From Chloroflexota bacterium (GTDB lineage: Bacteria > Chloroflexota > Anaerolineae > Anaerolineales > Villigracilaceae): DNA of 32,959 bases. This document shows, one piece after another, positions 23,682 to 31,250 of the stretch. Location: positions 1 through 32,959 of the forward strand of contig JACAEM010000006.1 of the NCBI GenBank assembly GCA_013388855.1, written 5' to 3'. The number at the start of each line of letters is the position of its first letter. Position 1 is the first letter of the stretch. Both the position numbers and the translations under genes were made by a program. Below the pieces are notes generated by a model, which was not told where the DNA came from, searched no databases, and saw only the letters and a program-made list of their open reading frames with translations.

Positions 23682-24248
23682 TTATTTTATTACGAATCGA
23701 AAAATGGGACGCGTCGGTGTATTCCGCGCCACTTCCCGGAATCCGGCTTGCTCGAATGTGGAGGCGGTACCGGTGTAGACAAATGGCGCAGGCAAATCTT
23801 TCTGCGCGTCCACAGGATAGCCCTCGACGATCTTCCCGCCGTTCTTTTTGACATGTTCCACCGCGGCCTTCAACAACTCAACCGTGATCCCGCTCCGGCG
23901 GTGTTTCTTTGCCACAAAAAAACAGGTCACCGACCAGACAGGCTGATCGTCCACAGGCTTGAGTGCACGCGAATGCGCTAGTTTGGGATAGGCTTCGCGC
24001 GGTTCGACCGCCACCCAGCCGACAACTTCACCATGCAAATACGCCAGCAACCCGGTGGATGTCCCTGCATCGACAATGGATTTGTGCATCTGTCGCGTCT
24101 CGAATCCTCTGGCTTCGTCATAAGCTTTGCCGCGCAATTTCCAGAACATGCACCAGCAACCAGCGCACGCGCCATTGGGGCCAAACAATTCTTCCAGATC
24201 GGGCCAGAGATTCCGCTTGATGGGTCGAAAGGAAAGTTCGCTTGTCAT
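23682..24248 (-). CDS. GNAT family N-acetyltransferase
   Basis: This 188-residue protein of the GNAT fold transfers an acetyl group from acetyl-CoA to an unknown amine. A Cys-rich N-terminal pattern (GACAGCWCMFWKLRG) is followed by the beta-bulge region LLAYLHGEVVGWVAVEP and the CoA-loop segment VAKKHRRSGITVELLKAA, then KNGGKIVEGYPVD. The CoA loop is RRSGI, close to the Q/RxxGxG/A pattern. It is 1 bp from the lipid kinase and 3 bp from the GT87-like gene. Confidence 0.85.
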   Translation of the reverse strand: MTSELSFRPIKRNLWPDLEELFGPNGACAGCWCMFWKLRGKAYDEARGFETRQMHKSIVDAGTSTGLLAYLHGEVVGWVAVEPREAYPKLAHSRALKPVDDQPVWSVTCFFVAKKHRRSGITVELLKAAVEHVKKNGGKIVEGYPVDAQKDLPAPFVYTGTASTFEQAGFREVARNTPTRPIFRFVIK

Positions 24249-24249
24249 A

Positions 24250-25152
24250 TCAGGGCAATAGAATACTCAGCTTTTTAGGCAGGATTTCGTACTCGAAATC
24301 TTGAATCCAATCGGGAAACAACTCCCCGTCGGTGTGGGCAGGAGAAGGCTGATCCAAATGGATGGAAATCTTTGCAGAGTGCAGTTCGCGCATCCCCTCC
24401 ATCTCAACGTAACTACCCTTGTCTTCGTTGAATGCCCTCGGCAGCGCCATGAACAATCCCAGCCGTGTGGCGCGATAGCCAAAGGCGAGGGTTAACTTTC
24501 CATCAAAGGGATCCGCATGCGGCGTCATAAAGAAACCGCCGGTCCGCCTCCCGTTGCCAACTGAGACGAGGGAGATCGGTCCGTGAAATTCCCCGTCATC
24601 CCATTTGATATCCGCCCGCCATTCGCGTTTATCCATGATGGCTTGCACCGCCGCAACCAGATAACGCACCATGCCCTTGATCCAATGGATCTTCTCATGT
24701 TTGATGGTGACATACGGCTCCAGGCCCGCGGCGGAATTGTTGACGAAATACTTGTCGTTCAACCGTCCAACATCCATCGCCCGCGTTTTACCCGCGGCAA
24801 TAACCTTTGCCGCCTCGTTCAAATCTGTCGGAAGACCGACGTTGTAAGCCAGATCATTAGCCGACCCTGTAGGCATGATTCCAAGCGGCCCAACCGCTTC
24901 TTCTCCGGGACCGGCAGCCTGCATCAGGCCATTGAGCGCATCGCCAATCGAGCCATCTCCGCCCGAAACAATAATGGGCGAGAATCCATCCTGTACAGCG
25001 CGCGCCACCAGTTCGCTGATGTGTCCTTTACGCTCCGACACCGCCAGGTCAAACTCCAGGCCCGCGGCTTTCAATGCCGCTTCTGTTTCAGGCCAACGTT
25101 TTTGTGAGTTCCAACGATTTGAATAGGGATTTAATATCACTTTGGCGGTCAT
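24250..25152 (-). CDS. Diacylglycerol kinase family lipid kinase, second paralogue
   Basis: This 300-residue protein of the DAGK catalytic family has the nucleotide motifs LNPYSNRW (7-14), GGDGS (64-68) and PTGSANDLAY (94-103), and a late DGE (AHTDGELFPDW). It is clearly diverged from the copy at 4630-5550: GGDGS and GSAND replace SGDGT and GTGND. The substrate may be diacylglycerol, another lipid, or a polyprenol-like acceptor; the three GT-C genes in the same operon make a lipid-linked sugar pathway plausible. It overlaps the EamA gene by 4 bp. Confidence 0.87.
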   Translation of the reverse strand: MTAKVILNPYSNRWNSQKRWPETEAALKAAGLEFDLAVSERKGHISELVARAVQDGFSPIIVSGGDGSIGDALNGLMQAAGPGEEAVGPLGIMPTGSANDLAYNVGLPTDLNEAAKVIAAGKTRAMDVGRLNDKYFVNNSAAGLEPYVTIKHEKIHWIKGMVRYLVAAVQAIMDKREWRADIKWDDGEFHGPISLVSVGNGRRTGGFFMTPHADPFDGKLTLAFGYRATRLGLFMALPRAFNEDKGSYVEMEGMRELHSAKISIHLDQPSPAHTDGELFPDWIQDFEYEILPKKLSILLP

Positions 25153-26048
25153 CTGCCCTCCACGAGGTGGTCTCGGTCAATTGTACCCGAAGTCCACTCC
25201 TTGAACTGTGAAAGCAGAACCGCCACGAAAATGAGAGCGCAACCAAGGACCTGTATCGCCGCCAGCCTTTCGTTCAACAACAGCCAACCCGAAAGCACCG
25301 CAAAAACAGATTCCAGACTCAGCAGCAATGCCGCGTCGGCAGGAGGCGTATGCCGCTGCGCCCAAACCTGAAGCGTGTAACACAATCCCAACGAAAAGAC
25401 TGCTGTATAAACGACGGCAAACACAATTTGCCAATTGAAGGTAATCATCGTTTCGACCGCGAATCCGACGCCTAAATTCAGGATTCCGCATACAACGAGC
25501 TGTCCCACCGAAAAAGACATGGACTCGAACTTCGACGCGAACTTGCCCAGTGTGATGACGTGGAACGCCCAAAACAGCGCACCGACCAATTCCAGCGCAT
25601 CCCCCGCGCGGACCTCGAACCTGCCTCCTGTTGAAAGCAGAAACGCTCCCACGACAGCCAATCCAAACGCCACCAGCAACATCCAGTGTGGTTTTTCCCG
25701 CCAAAAAACGAACAAAACAATGGGGATCAGCACCACGTACAGGCTGGTAATGAAACCGGCATTCCCCGCCGTGGTATATACCATCCCCGCCTGTTGGAGC
25801 GCGCTCCCCATGAAAAGGAAGAAGCCTGCAATCGCCATCCACTTGTATTGATCCCGCGACAGGTAATTTTCATCCGCAGGTCGCCGCCCCCGATATGCTA
25901 CAGGCAAAACCACCAATGCCGCCAACAAGTAACGGAATCCGTTGAACAGGTACACACTCCCCATTTGCCCAGCAACGCGCTGCGCCACGAACGCAGAACC
26001 CCAAATGATGGAGATGAGGAAGAGAGTGATGTCAGCTTTGAGACGCAT
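25149..26048 (-). CDS. EamA/DMT family transporter
   Basis: This 299-residue drug/metabolite-type transporter has about ten membrane helices in two EamA repeats (first half LISIIWGSAFVAQRVAG..., second half starting ALELVGALFWAFHVITLGKFA). ESVFAVLSGWLLLNERL is a typical family pattern. The substrate is unknown. I start at the ATG 26048; a TTG at 26069 is in frame, but neither has a Shine-Dalgarno site. It is the first gene of the six-gene minus-strand operon and diverges from the radical SAM gene across a 57-bp gap. Confidence 0.85.
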   Translation of the reverse strand: MRLKADITLFLISIIWGSAFVAQRVAGQMGSVYLFNGFRYLLAALVVLPVAYRGRRPADENYLSRDQYKWMAIAGFFLFMGSALQQAGMVYTTAGNAGFITSLYVVLIPIVLFVFWREKPHWMLLVAFGLAVVGAFLLSTGGRFEVRAGDALELVGALFWAFHVITLGKFASKFESMSFSVGQLVVCGILNLGVGFAVETMITFNWQIVFAVVYTAVFSLGLCYTLQVWAQRHTPPADAALLLSLESVFAVLSGWLLLNERLAAIQVLGCALIFVAVLLSQFKEWTSGTIDRDHLVEGR

Positions 26049-26105
26049 AATAGGATACAATTCGTCCAAGTTTATTGATTGATCTAATCATAGCATATTG
26101 CCATC

Positions 26106-27170
26106 ATGTACAACCTCCCCCAAATCACTGCCGAAAAAGATGACCTGCGCGCCGCCGTTCTTCATGCCCGCGCTTACAAACCCATTTATGTCAAAATAAA
26201 AGTCAATTACGGTTGTAATCTCAAGTGTGAGATGTGTAAACACTGGCGCGAGACGCGTGAATCGCCCATTTCAATGGATCGTTTCCGTGAGATCATCTCT
26301 GAACTGGCGAAACTCGGTTGCAAGAAGATCCACTTCTCGGGCGGCGAACCGATGCTCCGACCGGGACTCCCCGACCTGGTGGAATATGCCACCGGACTTG
26401 GCATCCGCGTGACGATGACCACCAATGGCACACTCATCGACAAGGTCAAAGCCAAGCGGCTGATCGAAGCGGGTCTGCGCGGCGTGAATATTTCCATTGA
26501 TTCGCCCGTCCGCAAGATGCACGAAAAGATCCGCGGCGTGGAAGGCTCCTTCAAGCAGACCACGCGGGCAGTCGCGCTGTTCAACAAATATTCCCACAAA
26601 GGCAAATTGACCGTCCGCATCAACACGGTGGTCGGCCGCTCCAATTACCAGACGCTTGCCGCGCTCCCCGATCTTGCCCACGAACTTGGCGCGGATGGTA
26701 TCAACTTGATCCCCGTGGACGACCACTGCGGCGAACACCTCTCCATGCGGAAGAAAGATATCGCTCTCTTCAACTCCGAGATCGCGCCGGTCATCGACCA
26801 GCGCGCCAAAGAATTGGGAATCACCATCGCGGATGAGGATGCCTATCCCTTCGGGCGCGACGAAACGGATGTCAAGCTGGGGCGCGCCGGACGCTACGCC
26901 TTCGGCTACTACAACAAATTTCCCTGTTACGCGCCGTGGACGCATAGTCTCATCGACTTTAATGGACTGGTTTACGTTTGCTGTATGACGCGCGAACAGA
27001 TCAAGCCGCTTGGCAATGTGCAAAAACAATCCTTCAAGGAGATTTGGGAAGGCGCAGCATATCGCCAGATCCGCTTGAACATGCACCCGCCTGCGCTCAA
27101 GCCCTGTCAACGCTGTGATGATTTTATCGATGAAAACAAAAAGATTTGGGAAGCAATAGGACCGTACTAA
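26106..27170 (+). CDS. Radical SAM protein with SPASM-like C-terminal domain
   Basis: This 354-residue enzyme has the radical SAM cluster motif CNLKCEMC (Cys37, 41, 44). It also has GGEP (79-82), TTNGTLI, and the ISIDSP strand. The C-terminal ~85 residues contain Cys274 (FPCYAPW), Cys292-Cys293, and Cys334/Cys337 (CQRC), with LGNVQKQSFKEIWEG, the usual SPASM/twitch pattern. This predicts one auxiliary Fe-S cluster. Members of this group modify peptides or other substrates; the substrate here is unknown. No short precursor peptide is seen on either side. It stands alone on the plus strand, followed by a dispersed repeat. Confidence 0.88.
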   Translation: MYNLPQITAEKDDLRAAVLHARAYKPIYVKIKVNYGCNLKCEMCKHWRETRESPISMDRFREIISELAKLGCKKIHFSGGEPMLRPGLPDLVEYATGLGIRVTMTTNGTLIDKVKAKRLIEAGLRGVNISIDSPVRKMHEKIRGVEGSFKQTTRAVALFNKYSHKGKLTVRINTVVGRSNYQTLAALPDLAHELGADGINLIPVDDHCGEHLSMRKKDIALFNSEIAPVIDQRAKELGITIADEDAYPFGRDETDVKLGRAGRYAFGYYNKFPCYAPWTHSLIDFNGLVYVCCMTREQIKPLGNVQKQSFKEIWEGAAYRQIRLNMHPPALKPCQRCDDFIDENKKIWEAIGPY

Positions 27171-27175
27171 TTTAC

Positions 27176-27258
27176 GTCATTGCAAGTGCTTTTTGCGAAG
27201 CAATCCCAGTTCAACCCAGAGATTGCTTCGTCGAGAAGATCACTCTCCTCGCAATGAC
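27176..27258. repeat. GTCATTGC...GCAATGAC palindromic dispersed repeat, copy 2
   Basis: The outer arms GTCATTGC and GCAATGAC are complementary. Inside, GCGAAGCAATC pairs with GATTGCTTCG. It fills the gap between the convergent radical SAM and zinc-protein genes and may serve as a bidirectional terminator. It belongs to the same family as 159-242 but lacks the IS-type ends. Confidence 0.75.
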
Positions 27259-27262
27259 ATGC

Positions 27263-27556
27263 CTAACTTAAATCAGAGAACATATCTGCGCGATCATCAT
27301 CGTCCCACGTGCTCGCGCGATTGAAAGTGTCCAGGTCAGCCGCGGTGAACGCCGCCGCCGCAATTGGCAAAGCGACCGGCATCTCCAACCCTTGCTGGCA
27401 AGCCAGGCACACACGCCCCTCTCGAGTCTGGTTGGTGTGCTCATCGCAGAAACCGCGTCCGCATTTCACGCAGGTTCCGAGCGAAGGATTCTCGCAACGA
27501 TGCGGCACCAGATAACCGATAATCATTTCACATTGCACAGCGGATTTGTCTGCCAT
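27263..27556 (-). CDS. Small zinc-binding (B-box-like) protein
   Basis: This 97-residue protein of unknown role has a compact Cys/His pattern: His19, Cys21, Cys29, Cys32, Cys37, His40, Cys50, Cys53 (CENPSLGTCVKCGRGFCDEH and CLAC). That is enough for two zinc sites, like a B-box or similar ribbon. The C-terminus is acidic (WDDDDRADMFSDLS). The ATG at 27556 shares bases with the ATG of the divergent GT4 gene (CATG at 27554-27557). A later start at 27526 is possible and would keep all but Cys9. The frame extends to 27805 but this part is antisense to the glycosyltransferase and I leave it out. Confidence 0.65.
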   Translation of the reverse strand: MADKSAVQCEMIIGYLVPHRCENPSLGTCVKCGRGFCDEHTNQTREGRVCLACQQGLEMPVALPIAAAAFTAADLDTFNRASTWDDDDRADMFSDLS

Positions 27557-28730
27557 GAAAATTGCTCTCCTCTCTGAAAAGTATACCCCGGACATTGGCG
27601 GATTGGCAATCTCAGCCGAACGACTCGCCCGATTGTTAGCCTCTGCTGGACATGAAGTCCGCGTCTTTGCCCCAACCCTGAACCTGCTTCCCTCCGAAAG
27701 GCGACATCTTCCCTCAGGCGGAGTCAGCGTCATCCGTTTCGGCGCGCACAAACGCGTGGACGACACCCTCGTGGATTGGTTCGAACTCATCGCCGAAGAA
27801 CACACACGCGAGCCATTTGATGTACTCCATGCATACTTCCTGACTCAGGCGGGATTTGTCGCGACCTACGCTGGGAAATATTTGAATGTACCAAGCGTTG
27901 TATCCATCCGCGGTAATGATATCGAGCGCGCCGCGTTCGACCCATCCCGATTCTCGCACACAATGTACGCGTTGCAGAATGTGAATGCAGTGACAACCAA
28001 TGCAGCTGAATTGGCGAAGAAGGCAAAGGCATTTATCGACCGGAAGATCATTTTGATCCCCAATGGCATTGATACGGAATGTTTCAAGCCGATGGACAGG
28101 AATGAAGCCCTGGCAGATGCGCTTGGGGTGGAAGGAAAGAGGAAAGAAAAAAGCGGTGAGTGGAAAGTGGAAGGTGGCACTTCGGTGATTGGCTTTGTCG
28201 GCGAATTAAGAGAGAAAAAAGGACTCAAGATTCTTCTAAATGCCTACGCGCAGATAAATAAAAAACAAGCTACCACCCTGCTCATTGTCGGTGAAGTGCG
28301 GCAGGGAGAAGACCAAAAGACCCTCGACGAGTTCCGACTCTCATATCCTGATTCTCGAATTATCATCACAGGCTATGTACCCCATCACGAACTCCCGGCT
28401 TATTATTCCTTGATCGATGTATTCGTCCATCCGTCCTTGCGGGATGGGATGCCAAATGCCGTCTTGGAGGCGATGGCTTGCGGAAAGACCGTCCTTGCGA
28501 CACCTGTGGGAGGCGTGAAGGATGTGATTCGAGACGGGGTCAACGGGATGCTGGTGAATGTCAACGACGCGGAAGGGTTGGCGGAGAAAATCGCCGAGGC
28601 GTTGAGTCAGCCTGAAAAACGGGAACAGCTCGGTCGGTCCGCGCGGGAAGCGGTTTTTCGTCAATATACACTTGAAAATGAATTGCAGGCGAATCTAAAA
28701 GTCTATGAAAGCCTTGGAGTAGCAAAGTGA
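27555..28730 (+). CDS. Glycosyltransferase family 4
   Basis: This 391-residue GT-B enzyme starts MKIALLSEKYTPDIGGLAISAERLARLL, with the usual GG loop and donor-side motif DVFVHPSLRDGMPNAVLEAMACG followed by PVGGVKD. It is a cytoplasmic or membrane-associated retaining sugar transferase; the substrate is unknown. Residues 193-208 (GKRKEKSGEWKVEGG) form a lysine/glutamate-rich stretch encoded by a purine-rich tract (28131-28180) between the acceptor domain and the usual IGFVGELREKKG; it looks like an in-frame insertion. The start overlaps that of the divergent zinc-protein gene; a TTG at 27546 is an alternative. It overlaps aspA by 4 bp (GTGA). Confidence 0.88.
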   Translation: MKIALLSEKYTPDIGGLAISAERLARLLASAGHEVRVFAPTLNLLPSERRHLPSGGVSVIRFGAHKRVDDTLVDWFELIAEEHTREPFDVLHAYFLTQAGFVATYAGKYLNVPSVVSIRGNDIERAAFDPSRFSHTMYALQNVNAVTTNAAELAKKAKAFIDRKIILIPNGIDTECFKPMDRNEALADALGVEGKRKEKSGEWKVEGGTSVIGFVGELREKKGLKILLNAYAQINKKQATTLLIVGEVRQGEDQKTLDEFRLSYPDSRIIITGYVPHHELPAYYSLIDVFVHPSLRDGMPNAVLEAMACGKTVLATPVGGVKDVIRDGVNGMLVNVNDAEGLAEKIAEALSQPEKREQLGRSAREAVFRQYTLENELQANLKVYESLGVAK

Positions 28731-30130
28731 ACCATCGAATCGAACATGATCTGTTGGGAGAACGCGAAGTGCCAATGGACGCGTATTACGGCGTGCATAC
28801 ACTGCGGGCGCTGGAAAATTTCCCGATCAGCGGGATTCCAATCAGCACATACCCGAACATGGTGCGCGCATTGGCGTGTGTAAAACAGGCATGCGCATTC
28901 GCCAACCGTGAATTGGGGTTGCTGGAGGACAAACAAGCGGACGCCATTGTGAAAGCATGCGAAGAAATTCGCGCCGGCAAACTGCATTCACAATTTGTGG
29001 TCGATGTCATTCAAGGCGGCGCAGGGACATCGACCAACATGAACGCCAATGAGGTCATCGCCAATCGCGCCTTGGAATTGCTTGGCTTCGAGCGCGGCGA
29101 TTACAAACAACTGCACCCACTCGAACATGTTAATTTGAGTCAGAGCACGAACGACGCGTATCCGACCGCCATCAAGGTCGCCCTGCAATTCGAGATCGCC
29201 GAGTTGATCCACGCCATGGAAGTGCTGCGGCTGGCATTTGCAGACAAGGCGAATGAGTTCAAAGACATCCTGAAAATGGGACGCACCCAGTTGCAGGACG
29301 CGGTGCCGATGACACTCGGTCAGGAATTCAGCACGTATGCCGTGATGCTCGAAGAAGATCAGAATCGCTTGCGGGAGGCGGCACTGCTGATCCGCGAGAT
29401 CAACCTCGGCGCGACGGCGATTGGTACCGGTATCAACGCACATCCTGAATATGCCGCGCTCGCCTGCAAGTACTTGAGCAAAGTCACCGGTATTTCGTAT
29501 GTAACAGCAGGAAATCTTGTGGAGGCGACTCAGGACGCGGGCGCGTTTGTGCAACTTTCGGGAGTGTTGAAACGTGTCGCGGTGAAACTCTCGAAAGTAT
29601 GTAACGACCTGCGGCTCCTTTCGTCCGGACCTCGGACCGGGCTCGGTGAAATCAACCTGCCCGCTGTTCAAGCGGGTTCCAGCATCATGCCCGGCAAGGT
29701 GAATCCTGTCATCCCGGAAGTGGTGAACCAGATCGCGTTCCTGGTCATCGGCAACGATGTGACTGTCTCCTTTGCCGCCGAAAGTGGTCAGCTGCAATTG
29801 AACGCCTTCGAGCCTATCATCGCGCACAGCCTGTTCGACAATCTCATTTATTTACGAAACGGTTGTCTGACACTGGCGGAGCGCTGCGTACGCGGCATTA
29901 CTGCCAATCATGAACGATTGAAAGAACACATGTCCCGTTCGGTAGGAATCGTCACAGCGTTGAATCCATTCATCGGGTACGAAAACGCAAGTTCGGTGGC
30001 AAAGGAAGCGTACTCCACGAATAAAAGTGTGACCGAGATCGTGCTGGAACGCGGATTGTTGACAAAAGAAGAACTGGATGAAATCCTCAAACCTGAAGTG
30101 TTAACCAGGCCAAGATGGATTAAGAAGTGA
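28727..30130 (+). CDS. aspA: Aspartate ammonia-lyase
   Basis: This 467-residue enzyme of the fumarase/aspartase family converts L-aspartate to fumarate and ammonia. The N-terminus RIEHDLLGEREVPMDAYYGVHTLRALENFPI is typical of AspA rather than FumC. The catalytic signature GSSIMPGKVNP is intact, and VNLSQSTNDAYPT and GGAGTSTNMNANEV are present. The start is GTG at 28727, with GGAG seven bases upstream and a 4-bp overlap with the GT4 gene. Being coupled to a glycosyltransferase is odd for a central amino-acid enzyme. Confidence 0.92.
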   Translation: MNHRIEHDLLGEREVPMDAYYGVHTLRALENFPISGIPISTYPNMVRALACVKQACAFANRELGLLEDKQADAIVKACEEIRAGKLHSQFVVDVIQGGAGTSTNMNANEVIANRALELLGFERGDYKQLHPLEHVNLSQSTNDAYPTAIKVALQFEIAELIHAMEVLRLAFADKANEFKDILKMGRTQLQDAVPMTLGQEFSTYAVMLEEDQNRLREAALLIREINLGATAIGTGINAHPEYAALACKYLSKVTGISYVTAGNLVEATQDAGAFVQLSGVLKRVAVKLSKVCNDLRLLSSGPRTGLGEINLPAVQAGSSIMPGKVNPVIPEVVNQIAFLVIGNDVTVSFAAESGQLQLNAFEPIIAHSLFDNLIYLRNGCLTLAERCVRGITANHERLKEHMSRSVGIVTALNPFIGYENASSVAKEAYSTNKSVTEIVLERGLLTKEELDEILKPEVLTRPRWIKK

Positions 30131-30207
30131 TTAGTGGTTGACGACTCCGGTTTGGCAAGTGGTAAAAAGATAGGTATAAGCCCCATCTAGTTGATTATAG
30201 GTGCCCC

Positions 30208-31164
30208 ATGACAACTCTTTTTGACTCGACAAGAACCGTAAAATCTGAATTGAACAAGCAAAAATATATCGCCTCGGATGAGATTTCGACGATTGTCTAT
30301 CTCGCGCAGAAGTTGGGTAAGCCGCTTCTCACGGAGGGACCGGCAGGTGTGGGCAAAACCGAACTCGCCAAAGCCATCGCGGGCGCGGCGGGACGCGAGT
30401 TGATCCGCTTGCAGTGTTATGAAGGACTGGACGAGTCGAAAGCGCTGTACGAATGGGAATATTCGAAGCAATTGCTGTACACCCAGTTGTTACGCGACAA
30501 GTTGAATGATACCCTCGGTAAAGCAGAGACTCTTGCCGAAGCCGCAGATAAATTGGCAAAAGAAGAAGACGTTTTCTTCTCCGAGCGATTCCTCTTGATG
30601 CGCCCCCTTTTGAAAGCGATCTTGAGCGACAAACCGACGGTTCTGCTAATTGACGAAATTGATCGCGCCGACGCGGAATTCGAAGCCTTTTTGCTGGAAG
30701 TACTGAGCGACTTTCAGGTTTCAGTCCCTGAATTGGGGACGCTTACCGCAAAGCACAAACCCTTTGTCGTTCTGACATCCAACAACACGCGCGAACTTTC
30801 CGAAGCGCTGAAGCGGCGCTGTTTGTACTTGTTCATTGATTACCCAACTCTTACCGAAGAATTGGCAGTGGTACGGCTCAAGGTCCCTGACCTGAACCCG
30901 AAGTTGGCGCAGCAAGCCGTGGAGTTTGTGCAGAAACTCCGCAAAGCCGACATGCGCAAGTCCCCGTCCATCAGCGAGACGCTGGATTGGGCAAATGCGC
31001 TGGTGGCGCTGAACGCGAAGAACTTGGATAAAGAGACACTCGAAGAGACAATCTCCGTGCTGTTGAAACACGAAGCGGATTTGCAGAAGGCGAAGCGGCA
31101 GTTGATCAATCCACCCCTTCCGCGGCACAAGCCAGATGAATTGGGAAGGTTTTCTGGGAATTAA
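30208..31164 (+). CDS. MoxR-type AAA+ ATPase (CoxD-like)
   Basis: This 318-residue AAA+ ATPase has Walker A GPAGVGKT (44-51), Walker B VLLIDEID (145-152), sensor-1 region LTSNNTREL (189-197) and an arginine-finger LKRRC. Residues 95-125 form a helical insert with FFSERFLL. The MoxR/CoxD family works as a chaperone with a VWA partner; here that partner is the next gene, 86 bp downstream. CoxD with CoxE helps mature the Mo-Cu active site of CO dehydrogenase in other bacteria. No dehydrogenase is in the window, but a YqeC-MocA gene lies at the other end. Confidence 0.88.
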   Translation: MTTLFDSTRTVKSELNKQKYIASDEISTIVYLAQKLGKPLLTEGPAGVGKTELAKAIAGAAGRELIRLQCYEGLDESKALYEWEYSKQLLYTQLLRDKLNDTLGKAETLAEAADKLAKEEDVFFSERFLLMRPLLKAILSDKPTVLLIDEIDRADAEFEAFLLEVLSDFQVSVPELGTLTAKHKPFVVLTSNNTRELSEALKRRCLYLFIDYPTLTEELAVVRLKVPDLNPKLAQQAVEFVQKLRKADMRKSPSISETLDWANALVALNAKNLDKETLEETISVLLKHEADLQKAKRQLINPPLPRHKPDELGRFSGN

Positions 31165-31250
31165 TGTTTTTTCGTAGGGACACAACAGCGAGTCGATTTA
31201 TTGTCCCGACCATCTGCCGTTTCGCTGTATCCTTGCAGGATGAATGAGCC

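Noticed and set aside
26271-27110. Open frame of 279 codons on the minus strand
   Set aside because: It is fully antisense to the radical SAM gene, whose motifs are intact, and shows no recognisable domain.
27557-27805. Longer version of the zinc-protein gene (180 residues)
   Set aside because: The first 83 residues are antisense to the conserved GT4 N-terminus and look like random translation; the zinc motifs start only after residue 84.
28988-29827. Open frame of 279 codons on the minus strand
   Set aside because: It is a shadow of aspA, which has all its signature motifs.
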